15,663 nt of DNA from Oscillospiraceae bacterium (GTDB taxonomy: Bacteria > Bacillota > Clostridia > Oscillospirales > Oscillospiraceae). The translations under genes and the position numbers were made by a program. Shown piece by piece: positions 8,249-14,130 of this stretch (within the stretch, counting starts at the first letter, position 1; the number at the start of each line of letters is the position of its first letter). The DNA is taken from contig JAEDJB010000035.1 of assembly GCA_016296565.1 (NCBI GenBank), positions 1 through 15,663 on the forward strand. The letters are read 5' to 3'. The notes beneath the pieces were generated by a model. That model ran no database searches and had not been told where the DNA came from. It was given only the letters and a program-made list of their open reading frames with translations.

Positions 8249-8254
8249 CCACCC

Positions 8255-8281
8255 CTTGGCTCCCCCAGAGGGGGAGCCAAG
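8255..8281. repeat. Second solo copy of the dispersed palindrome, after the PBP gene
   Basis: CTTGGCTCCCCC (8255-8266) pairs perfectly over 12 bp with 8270-8281 around AGA. It begins six bases after the stop. Both solo copies are preceded by ACCAC directly after a stop codon, so the repeat unit or its target may extend slightly to the left. Confidence 0.85.
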
Positions 8282-8290
8282 CAGCTCGAA

Positions 8291-8324
8291 CGGTCCTTCT
8301 TATGAAGGGCCGGTTCTTTTTTCT
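8291..8324 (+). terminator. Rho-independent terminator of the zapA to PBP operon
   Basis: CGGTCCTTC (8291-8299) pairs with GAAGGGCCG (8304-8312) around TTAT, with one G-T wobble, followed by a T-rich run at 8314-8324. Confidence 0.85.
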
Positions 8325-8352
8325 TGCAATCTTTTCCTATCCGAGGTATGAT
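8324..8352 (+). promoter_or_regulatory. Promoter for the SCP2-like/ADH/ALDH operon
   Basis: TTGCAA (8324-8329) and TATGAT (8347-8352) are separated by exactly 17 bases. They match the consensus hexamers at 4 and 5 of 6 positions. The promoter begins where the previous terminator's T-tract ends. It predicts a leader of about 50 bases before the GTG start at 8409. Confidence 0.65.
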
Positions 8353-8408
8353 GAAAACACCCACATTTCTCGTGTGGAATCAGCGATTACCGAAGGAGGG
8401 ATGGATCT

Positions 8409-8984
8409 GTGGCCAAAGGATCCATAAAAATGTGTATGCAGTGCGCCACCTGCAGCCTGGTTTCCACCTGCCTGTTCCGCGCGCTGAAATATTTGTCCCA
8501 GGCAGACAGCCGGGTCCGGGCCGAGGCGAAGAACTGGCCCAAGGGCAAGAGCCTGAAGCTGGAGATCCCCGGCGCCCGGGGCTTCACCGTTACCGGCACC
8601 GACCAGGGCTTTCAGAAGCTGCCCCAGGACACGGAAGGGGATGTGACCATCCGCTTCAAAAGCCCCGCTGACGCCTTCCGGGTCTTTACCGGCCAAATCA
8701 GCGTGGCCCAGGCCTACGCCCAGCATAAATTTGTGCTGAAGGGGAACATGGGCATCGCCATGCCCTTCGTCCGGTGCGTGGACCTGGCCGAGGCCTATTT
8801 GTTCCCCGCCGTTTTAGCCAAGCGCATTCTGAAACGGCTGCCCAAGAAGGAAGTATCCTCCGCCCGGGTCTATGGGGCGGTACTGTTTGGAGGTAAACTG
8901 AAATGTCCGCATACTACGAATTCAAGCTCCCCACAAAAATCCTCTCCGGCGTGGAGGCCCTTGAGCACATCCCCCACGAACTGA
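8409..8984 (+). CDS. Small SCP2-like domain protein with N-terminal four-cysteine motif
   Basis: The product is 191 residues from GTG 8409, with AAGGAGG (8393-8399) nine bases upstream; the nearby ATG at 8401 is out of frame and closes after eight codons. Residues 9-21 carry C9-x2-C12-x2-C15-x5-C21, a spacing that could hold an iron-sulfur cluster or zinc. Residues about 45-125 resemble the SCP2 sterol/lipid-carrier fold: a strand with GFTVTGTD, then DVTIRFKSPADAFRVFTGQISVAQAYAQHKFVLKGN, in which a charge-bearing strand is followed by helices. Lipid or acyl-chain binding is inferred from that fold and not shown. The last 27 codons (8903-8984) overlap the next gene out of frame and encode a Ser/Pro-rich tail of low plausibility. 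Co-transcription with two dehydrogenases suggests a role with hydrophobic aldehydes or acyl substrates. Confidence 0.65.
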   Translation: MAKGSIKMCMQCATCSLVSTCLFRALKYLSQADSRVRAEAKNWPKGKSLKLEIPGARGFTVTGTDQGFQKLPQDTEGDVTIRFKSPADAFRVFTGQISVAQAYAQHKFVLKGNMGIAMPFVRCVDLAEAYLFPAVLAKRILKRLPKKEVSSARVYGAVLFGGKLKCPHTTNSSSPQKSSPAWRPLSTSPTN

Positions 8985-10090
8985 ACACCCTGGGGGCCTT
9001 CCGTCCCCTTCTGCTCAGCGACGAGGGGCTGGAAAAGGTGGGTACCGTTGCCATCGTCCAGGCCGCCCTGGTCCAGGGAGGAATGACCGCCGTGGAGACC
9101 TTCTGCCAGATCCCGCCGGACTCCTCCATCCAGGTGGTCAACCGCATTGCCGCCCTCTACCGCCAGCTGGGTTGCGACAGCCTCATCGCCGTGGGCGGCG
9201 GCTCGGTGATTGACACCGCCAAGGGAGTGGGCATGGTCCTGTCCCAGGCGGGCCATGACCTGCTGGACGCCGCAGGGGCCGAGGTTCTGCCCCGGGGAGA
9301 GCATGTGCCCTTCGTGGCGGTGCCCACCACCGCCGGCACCGGCAGCGAGGCCACCCTGGTGGCCGTGGTGAACAACCCCGAAACCAAGGTCAAGATGGAG
9401 TTTCTCAGCTACCACCTCCTCCCCGACGTGGCGGTGCTGGACCCCCGAATGACCGAGACCCTGCCCCCCCGGATCACCGCCTCCACGGGCTTTGACGCCC
9501 TGGTCCACGCCATCGAGGCGGCCACCTGTCTCCAGCGCAACCCGGTGAGCGACTCCTTCGCGGAGAAGGCCATGGGCCAGCTGGCCCGCACCCTGCCCAT
9601 TGTGGTGCGCAACGGGAAGGACCGGAAGGCCCGGATGGTAATGGCCAACGGCAGCCTTCTGGCCGGCGCGGCTTTTTCCAACTCCATGGTGGGTCTGGTC
9701 CACGCCATCGGCCATGCCCTGGGCGGAGTGTGCCGGGTGGCCCACGGGGACGCCATGACCATTCTGCTCCCCGCCGTTATGAAGTACAACCTGGAAGCCT
9801 GCCGGGAGCGGTACGGAGAGCTTCTCCTCTACCTGGCAGGGCCTGAGATTTACGCCGAGACTCCCGCCGGCCAGCGGGCCGAGCGGGCCATCGCTTTCCT
9901 CACCGACCTGCGCCAGGAGCTGTCCGACCTCACCGGCCTGCCCACCACCCTGACCGCCACCGGCAAGGTGAAGAAGGAGGACTTCGACGCCGTGGCCCGC
10001 ACCGCCCTCAACGACGGGGCCATCATCGTGAATCCCGCCCAGGCGGACTATGAGGACATTCTTGCCATTCTGGAGGAGGTATGGGCATGA
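8903..10090 (+). CDS. Iron-containing (group III) alcohol dehydrogenase
   Basis: The product is 395 residues, typical for the family. The N-terminal nucleotide-binding half contains VGGGSVIDTAKG with the GGGS at 98-101. The metal site is intact: D198, H202, H267 and H281, with the classical spacings D-x3-H and H-x13-H, inside FDALVHAIEA and GLVHAIGHALGG. It should interconvert an aldehyde and a primary alcohol with NAD(P)H; the substrate cannot be read from sequence. The ATG at 8903 has GGAGGT (8889-8894) eight bases upstream and the SAYYEFKLPTKILSGVEAL start common in this family. It overlaps the SCP2-like gene by 82 bases, and its TGA overlaps the ATG of the aldehyde dehydrogenase (ATGA), so the three genes form one translationally coupled unit. 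Confidence 0.92.
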   Translation: MSAYYEFKLPTKILSGVEALEHIPHELNTLGAFRPLLLSDEGLEKVGTVAIVQAALVQGGMTAVETFCQIPPDSSIQVVNRIAALYRQLGCDSLIAVGGGSVIDTAKGVGMVLSQAGHDLLDAAGAEVLPRGEHVPFVAVPTTAGTGSEATLVAVVNNPETKVKMEFLSYHLLPDVAVLDPRMTETLPPRITASTGFDALVHAIEAATCLQRNPVSDSFAEKAMGQLARTLPIVVRNGKDRKARMVMANGSLLAGAAFSNSMVGLVHAIGHALGGVCRVAHGDAMTILLPAVMKYNLEACRERYGELLLYLAGPEIYAETPAGQRAERAIAFLTDLRQELSDLTGLPTTLTATGKVKKEDFDAVARTALNDGAIIVNPAQADYEDILAILEEVWA

Positions 10091-11502
10091 GCGCTGCAAC
10101 CGAAAACCATGTGGAGTACATCAAAGAGACCGTAGCCCGCCAGCGGGCCTATTTCCGCACCGGCGCCACCCGCCCCATGTCCGTCCGGGTGGCCGCCCTC
10201 CAGCGGCTGAAGGCCGAGATGAAGGCCCGGGAAAAGCAGCTGCTGGAGGCCCTGAAGGCCGACCTGCACAAGTCCGCCCCCGAGGGGTACATGTGCGAGG
10301 TGGGCCTGTGCCTGGACGAGCTGGCCTGGCAGATCAAGAAAGCCCCCCAGTGGGCCAAGCCCACCTATCACCCCACCCCCCTGGCCCAGATTCCCTCCGC
10401 CAGCTATGAGCTGCCGGAGCCCCAGGGCGTGGTGCTCATCATGTCCCCCTGGAACTACCCCTATCTGCTGAGCCTGGACCCCCTTGTGGGCGCGGTGGCC
10501 GCGGGCAACTGCGTCATCCTCAAGCCCAGCGCCTACGCCCCCCACGCCAGCCGGGCCATGGCGGAGCTCATCGCCGCCGTCTTTGACCCGGACTGGGTTA
10601 CTGTCATTGAAGGCGGCCGGGAGCAGAACGCTGCCCTGCTGGAGCAGCGGTTTGACTACATCTTCTTCACCGGCAGCCTGGACGTGGGCAAGCTGGTGAT
10701 GGAAAAGGCCTCTCAGAACCTGACCCCCGTTACCCTGGAGCTGGGAGGCAAGAGCCCGGTGATCGTGGACAAGACCGCCAACATCCCCCTCACCGCCAAG
10801 CGCCTGGCCTTCGGCAAGCTCTTAAACGCCGGCCAGACCTGCGTGGCCCCCGACTACTGCCTGGTGGACCGGAGGGTGAAGGACCAGCTGGTGGCGGAGC
10901 TGAAAAAGCAGTTCGTGCGGATGCTGGGCCGGGACCCCCTCCACAACGAGAACTTCGTCCGCATCATCAACCGGAAGCATTACAACCGTCTCCAGGGCCT
11001 GCTGGAGGGGGAGAAGATCCTCTTCGGCGGCGGCCACCGGGACGACCCCCTGGGAGAAAGCGGCTGGATCGCCCCCACTCTGGTGGCGGACACCCTGGAG
11101 GCCCAGTCCAAGCCCATGGGAGAGGAGATCTTCGGGCCCATCCTGCCCATCATCCCCGTGGACAGCCTGGACCAGGCCATTGAGTTTGTCACCAGCCGGG
11201 AAAAGCCCCTGGCCCTGTATCTCTTCACCCAGTCCAAAAAGAACCGGGACAAGGTGATGAACACCTGCTCCTTCGGCGGCGGCTGCGTCAACGACACCAT
11301 CATCCACCTGGCCACCCACCACATGGGCTTCGGCGGCGTGGGCAACAGCGGCATGGGCAGCTACCACGGCAAGCGGAGCTTCGACACCTTCTCCCATTAC
11401 CGGTCCATCGTGGACAAGGCCACCTGGCTGGACCTGCCCATGCGGTACATGCCCTACACCAAGGCCAAGGACGCCCTGGTCCGCATGTTCGTGCGGGGGT
11501 AA
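10087..11502 (+). CDS. NAD(P)-dependent aldehyde dehydrogenase (class 3/fatty-aldehyde type)
   Basis: The product is 471 residues from ATG 10087. This start makes an ATGA overlap with the alcohol dehydrogenase stop and places GGAGGT (10075-10080) six bases upstream; the ATG at 10081 is only one base from that site. Key residues are N123 in SPWNYP, the FTGS turn (194-197), general base E218 in LELGGKSP, and catalytic C252 in NAGQTC. The compact length and the motifs HHMGFGGVGNSGMG and SHYRSIVDK near the end are those of class 3 and fatty-aldehyde dehydrogenases. It oxidises aldehydes to acids, so with the neighbouring alcohol dehydrogenase it could run an alcohol-aldehyde-acid sequence in either direction. 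Ala codons are nearly all GCC, unlike the next gene. Confidence 0.92.
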   Translation: MSAATENHVEYIKETVARQRAYFRTGATRPMSVRVAALQRLKAEMKAREKQLLEALKADLHKSAPEGYMCEVGLCLDELAWQIKKAPQWAKPTYHPTPLAQIPSASYELPEPQGVVLIMSPWNYPYLLSLDPLVGAVAAGNCVILKPSAYAPHASRAMAELIAAVFDPDWVTVIEGGREQNAALLEQRFDYIFFTGSLDVGKLVMEKASQNLTPVTLELGGKSPVIVDKTANIPLTAKRLAFGKLLNAGQTCVAPDYCLVDRRVKDQLVAELKKQFVRMLGRDPLHNENFVRIINRKHYNRLQGLLEGEKILFGGGHRDDPLGESGWIAPTLVADTLEAQSKPMGEEIFGPILPIIPVDSLDQAIEFVTSREKPLALYLFTQSKKNRDKVMNTCSFGGGCVNDTIIHLATHHMGFGGVGNSGMGSYHGKRSFDTFSHYRSIVDKATWLDLPMRYMPYTKAKDALVRMFVRG

Positions 11503-11517
11503 TTGCCTCCGGCGGGG

Positions 11518-11541
11518 CCCCCTTTCTCTGGAGAAAGGGGG
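11518..11541. repeat. Hairpin just after the aldehyde dehydrogenase gene
   Basis: CCCCCTTTCTC (11518-11528) pairs perfectly with 11531-11541 around TG. It begins 15 bases after the stop. It may define the transcript end, but an A-run follows it instead of a T-run, so a standard terminator is not supported. Confidence 0.8.
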
Positions 11542-11550
11542 AAAAGAGCA

Positions 11551-11579
11551 CCAAAGGGGGAGAGGTTCTCCCCCTTTGG
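11551..11579. repeat. 13-bp perfect hairpin
   Basis: CCAAAGGGGGAGA (11551-11563) pairs with 11567-11579 around GGT. It lies ten bases after the previous hairpin and again has no T-tract. The stretch from here to 11671 holds no feature I can name. Confidence 0.8.
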
Positions 11580-11671
11580 AAACCCTCTCTCTGGTTTGTG
11601 CAGGCTTGCGGGGTTGTACCTCTTGATGTTTGGGTGGGGCTGCCGCTTTCTCGTCGTGACGCCGTACAGAA

Positions 11672-11694
11672 GCGCGCCCACCGGCTGGGCGCGC
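11672..11694. repeat. GC-rich 9-bp hairpin
   Basis: GCGCGCCCA (11672-11680) pairs perfectly with TGGGCGCGC (11686-11694) around CCGGC. It lies in a 550-base gap that shows no credible coding sequence. Confidence 0.75.
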
Positions 11695-11735
11695 CTGGCG
11701 TGGGTTGGTACCCTGAACCAGCGCCGAGGATTCCT

Positions 11736-12004
11736 CAGCCTCCTTGGCTCTCCCTCTGGGAGAGCTGGATTTGCCCGCAGGGCAAAGACTGAGAGGGCGG
11801 TGCCGGCTTGGCAGCTTTTTCCTGCCTGTCAGTGTAACCTCAAAACACCTAAAGTTCTACTCCACCCTCAAGGCTTGAGCGCCAATCAACGTTGCACCGC
11901 CCTCTCAGTCACGGCTTCGCCGTGCCAGCTCTTGGAATGGTAGTTGGATTTTATCGAACTGTCCCCCGGACAGTTCGACCCCCAGAGGGGGAGCCAAGAG
12001 GCTG
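11736..12004. mobile_element. MITE-like non-coding element with imperfect terminal inverted repeats
   Basis: The left end (11736-11757, CAGCCTCCTTGGCTC...) matches the inverted right end (11984-12004) over about 21 bases with one gap and one mismatch. Nested inside is a perfect 17-bp inverted pair, GACTGAGAGGGCGGTGC at 11787-11803 and its complement at 11894-11910. Each arm also folds locally: GCTCTCCC/TCT/GGGAGAGC at 11747-11765, TTTGCCC/GCA/GGGCAAA at 11770-11786, and CACGGC/TTC/GCCGTG at 11910-11924. The core 11804-11893 shows no open reading frame of note. No transposase is present, so movement would depend on one elsewhere. The right end shares its sequence with the solo palindromes around the PBP gene. 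I see no clear target duplication. Confidence 0.7.
11932..11978. repeat. About 47-bp palindrome-bearing insert splitting the MITE-like right end
   Basis: In the solo copies GGCTC runs straight into CCCC. Here CCAGCTC (11925-11931) is separated from CCCCC-AGA-GGGGG (11979-11991) by about 47 bases that include the perfect 11-bp palindrome TCGAACTGTCC / CCC / GGACAGTTCGA (11954-11978). This looks like one repeat inserted in another. Confidence 0.55.
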
Positions 12005-12053
12005 GAGGGAACCTCAACCTTGCGGAACTCTTGGATTTTTTCAAAAATCACCC

Positions 12054-12082
12054 TTTTCAATCCCTGCCCCGTGTGGTATAAT
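12054..12082 (+). promoter_or_regulatory. Promoter of the crotonase gene (extended -10)
   Basis: TTTTCA (12054-12059), a 17-base spacer and a perfect TATAAT (12077-12082) preceded by TGG make a strong extended -10 promoter. It lies 50 bases after the MITE-like element. The leader is about 60 bases, and AAAGGAG (12134-12140) is the ribosome site. Confidence 0.78.
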
Positions 12083-12150
12083 TTACTTTGTATTAGCATG
12101 GGAATTTTTCCTGTAGACCCAAGAATTATAATAAAAGGAGCACGATTACT

Positions 12151-12927
12151 ATGGAACTGGAAACCGTCCTGTATCGCGTGGAAGGCGCCGTTGCTGTTGT
12201 CAGCATGAACCGCACCAAGGCTATGAACTCCCTGAACAAGCAGATCTTCGCTGATCTGACCACCGCTTTCGAGGCTGCCCGGGATGACGACGCTGTCCGC
12301 TGCGTGATTCTCAACGCCGAGGGCCGCGCTTTCTGCGCCGGCGGCGACATCGCTGAGATGAAGTCCATCACCACCGAGGAAGCCTTCTTTGACTTCATGA
12401 CCGTGGCCGGCGGCTTCACCACCCTGCTGAACACCTTCCCCAAGCCCGTTATCACCGCTGCTCACGGCGCTATCGCCGGTGCCGGCACCTCCCTGCTGAT
12501 GGCTGGCGACATCGCCCTGGTGGCTGACAACGCCATGTTCATCGTGGCCTTCGGCCAGGTGGGCCTGATCCCCGACTGCGCTTGCCACTACCTGCTGCCC
12601 CGCGTTGTCGGCCCCAACATCGCTAAGGAGCTGATGCTCACGCAGCGCCCCGTGAAGGCTGACGAGATGAAGGCTCTGGGCATTGCCAACTATGTCTATC
12701 CCGCAGACCAGCTGCAGGAAGAGGCTATGAAGCTGGCCAACAAGATCGCCCGCGGCCCCCTGAACTGCTACATCAAGTCCAAGGCCCTCATGAACAAGGC
12801 TCACGAGACCACCCTGGAAGAGCTGCTGAAGGAAGAGACCGCCGATCAGGCTGCCGTCCGTATGCACCCCAACGCCGACGAAGGCCTGGGCGCATTCCTG
12901 GAGAAGAGAAAGCCCTCCTTCGTGTAA
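12151..12927 (+). CDS. Enoyl-CoA hydratase/isomerase (crotonase) family protein, PaaG-like isomerase type
   Basis: The product is 258 residues, the normal crotonase length. The CoA and oxyanion-hole segments are present: CAGGD (62-66) and HGAIAGAGTSLLMAGD (105-120), with backbone NH donors near G65 and G112. The two glutamates of classical enoyl-CoA hydratases (E144 and E164 of the rat enzyme) are absent: the first falls at S/T in GTSLL and the second at F134. Instead the segment AFGQVGLIPD keeps D142, the pattern of PaaG/1,2-epoxyphenylacetyl-CoA isomerase-like and dienoyl or enoyl isomerases. An acyl-CoA isomerase is therefore more likely than a hydratase, but this rests on hand alignment. 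The gene is monocistronic between a strong promoter and terminator. About half its Ala codons are GCT, unlike upstream genes, suggesting high expression. Confidence 0.85.
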   Translation: MELETVLYRVEGAVAVVSMNRTKAMNSLNKQIFADLTTAFEAARDDDAVRCVILNAEGRAFCAGGDIAEMKSITTEEAFFDFMTVAGGFTTLLNTFPKPVITAAHGAIAGAGTSLLMAGDIALVADNAMFIVAFGQVGLIPDCACHYLLPRVVGPNIAKELMLTQRPVKADEMKALGIANYVYPADQLQEEAMKLANKIARGPLNCYIKSKALMNKAHETTLEELLKEETADQAAVRMHPNADEGLGAFLEKRKPSFV

Positions 12928-12957
12928 GAAAGGGCCCCTGCCAGGCAGGAAACATGC

Positions 12958-12980
12958 AATATTCATTTCAAATGAATATT
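12958..12980. repeat. AT-rich perfect palindrome between crotonase stop and terminator
   Basis: AATATTCATTT (12958-12968) and AAATGAATATT (12970-12980) are perfect complements around a single C. It lies 30 bases after the stop and just before the terminator. A smaller palindrome CCTGCC-A-GGCAGG (12937-12949) precedes it. It could be an operator-like site or an RNA end structure; the sequence does not say which. Confidence 0.7.
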
Positions 12981-12995
12981 CTGGTTGTGAAAATT

Positions 12996-13030
12996 GGGCA
13001 GGATGGTGAAAACCATCCTGCCCTTTTTTT
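12996..13030 (+). terminator. Strong rho-independent terminator after the crotonase gene
   Basis: GGGCAGGATGGT (12996-13007) pairs perfectly with 13012-13023 around a GAAA tetraloop and is followed by seven T residues. Confidence 0.95.
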
Positions 13031-13069
13031 ATATTCTGCCGAATATCAAAGGATCTGTTTGGAATCCCC

Positions 13070-13098
13070 TTGCATTTTTATTAAATCGTGCGTATAAT
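13070..13098 (+). promoter_or_regulatory. Promoter of the amino acid ABC transporter operon
   Basis: TTGCAT (13070-13075), a 17-base spacer and a perfect TATAAT (13093-13098). The leader to the ATG is about 60 bases and shows no recognised riboswitch. AAGAGG (about 13147-13152) is the ribosome site. Confidence 0.7.
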
Positions 13099-13160
13099 CC
13101 AAGTATTCCAAGGGCCAGCTTAACCAGCCGGCCGATGAAACAGGAAAAGAGGTTAACAAA

Positions 13161-13979
13161 ATGAAGAAGAAGATTCTTTCTATCCTGATGGCAGCTGCCA
13201 TGCTGCTGTCCGTCTGCGCACTGACTGCCTGCGGCAGCCAGGAGGAGCCCGCTCCCGCTGAGGAGGGCACCGAGGCCTCCGAGCCCGCTGAGACCGGCGA
13301 GTTCACCACCGTGACCGAAGGCGTTCTGACCATGTCCACCAACGCCGCCTTCCCTCCCTATGAGATGACCAACGACGCCGGCGAGTTCGAGGGCATCGAC
13401 GTGGAGATCGCCCAGGCTATCGCTGAGAAGCTGGGTCTGGAGCTGCAGGTTGACGACATGGACTTTGACGCTGCTCTGATGGCCGCCCAGAACGGCAAGA
13501 GCGACATGGTCATGGCTGGCGTCACCGTGAACGAAGAGCGTCTGGCCGTCATGGACTTCTCCGACAGCTACGCCACCGGCGTGCAGGTGATCATCGTGAA
13601 GGAAGGCTCTGACGTGACCCTGGACAACCTGGGTGACCAGATGATCGGCGTCCAGCGCGGCACCACCGGCGAAATCTACTGCACCGACGACTATGGTTCC
13701 GACCATGTCACCTCCTATGACAACGGCATCACCGCCGTCCAGGCCCTGCAGAACGGCCAGGTGGACTGCGTGGTTATCGACAAGGCTCCCGCCCAGGCAT
13801 TCGTGGAGGCCAACACCGGCCTGGCCATCCTGGACACCGAGTATGTCACCGAGAACTATGCCATCGGCTTTGCCAAGGGCAACACCGCCCTGGTGGAGGC
13901 TGTCAACGCCGCTCTGGCTGAGCTGACCGAGGACGGCACCGTTCAGGCTATCCTGGACAAGTACATCTCCGCCGAGTAA
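13161..13979 (+). CDS. Polar amino acid ABC transporter substrate-binding lipoprotein
   Basis: The product is 272 residues. It opens with a lipoprotein signal peptide: basic KKK, a hydrophobic core and the lipobox L21-T22-A23-C24, so the mature protein is tethered to the outer face of the membrane. An acidic Glu/Pro/Ala linker (about 28-48) leads into a type II periplasmic-binding fold of the PAAT family, with AAFPPYEM, FEGIDVEIAQAIAEKLG, GVTVNEERLAVMDFSDSY and VVIDKAPA. R127 and D207 occupy the positions that in this family grip the alpha-carboxylate and alpha-amino group, so the ligand should be a free amino acid; which one is unknown. Many Ala codons are GCT, as in the crotonase gene, suggesting abundant expression. 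Two hairpins separate it from the permease. Confidence 0.92.
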   Translation: MKKKILSILMAAAMLLSVCALTACGSQEEPAPAEEGTEASEPAETGEFTTVTEGVLTMSTNAAFPPYEMTNDAGEFEGIDVEIAQAIAEKLGLELQVDDMDFDAALMAAQNGKSDMVMAGVTVNEERLAVMDFSDSYATGVQVIIVKEGSDVTLDNLGDQMIGVQRGTTGEIYCTDDYGSDHVTSYDNGITAVQALQNGQVDCVVIDKAPAQAFVEANTGLAILDTEYVTENYAIGFAKGNTALVEAVNAALAELTEDGTVQAILDKYISAE

Positions 13980-14009
13980 TCAGCGATCCAACCGGATATT
14001 TCCGCAAAA

Positions 14010-14034
14010 GGGCGGCGGTCTCGCCGCCCTTTTT
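14010..14034 (+). terminator. Intra-operon terminator/attenuator hairpin after the binding protein
   Basis: GGGCGGCG (14010-14017) pairs perfectly with CGCCGCCC (14022-14029) around GTCT and is followed by five T residues. It probably lets only part of transcription reach the permease, giving excess binding protein. The T-run is shared with the next hairpin. Confidence 0.8.
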
Positions 14035-14084
14035 GCCGGTTATCGAAGCAAGTCCTCAGGGGCTTGTTTCGATAACCGGCAAAA
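14031..14084. repeat. 25-bp stem-loop directly overlapping the terminator T-tract
   Basis: Bases 14031-14055 pair with 14060-14084 around TCAG with only two G-T wobbles (TTTTGCCGGTTATCGAA in the left arm). This is the longest hairpin in the window. It may protect the upstream mRNA end or compete with the preceding hairpin. Confidence 0.85.
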
Positions 14085-14130
14085 CCCATGTTTTCATACA
14101 ATTGAGACTATAGAGAGAGGTGATTCCCCC

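Noticed and set aside
11518..11579. The two hairpins after the ALDH gene as rho-independent terminators
   Set aside because: Neither is followed by a T-run on either strand in the expected position, so I list them only as hairpins.
11503..11943. 146-codon open frame in the hairpin-rich gap
   Set aside because: It starts on the base after the ALDH stop, runs through several perfect hairpins and into the MITE-like element, and has no recognisable domain or ribosome site.
6508..12004. The recurring palindromes as a CRISPR array or clustered regulatory sites
   Set aside because: Copies are kilobases apart, without regular spacers and without cas genes.
13029..13706. 225-codon minus-strand open frame opposite the binding-protein gene
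   Set aside because: It has no ribosome site or motif and is opposite a lipoprotein gene with a clear signal peptide and PAAT motifs.
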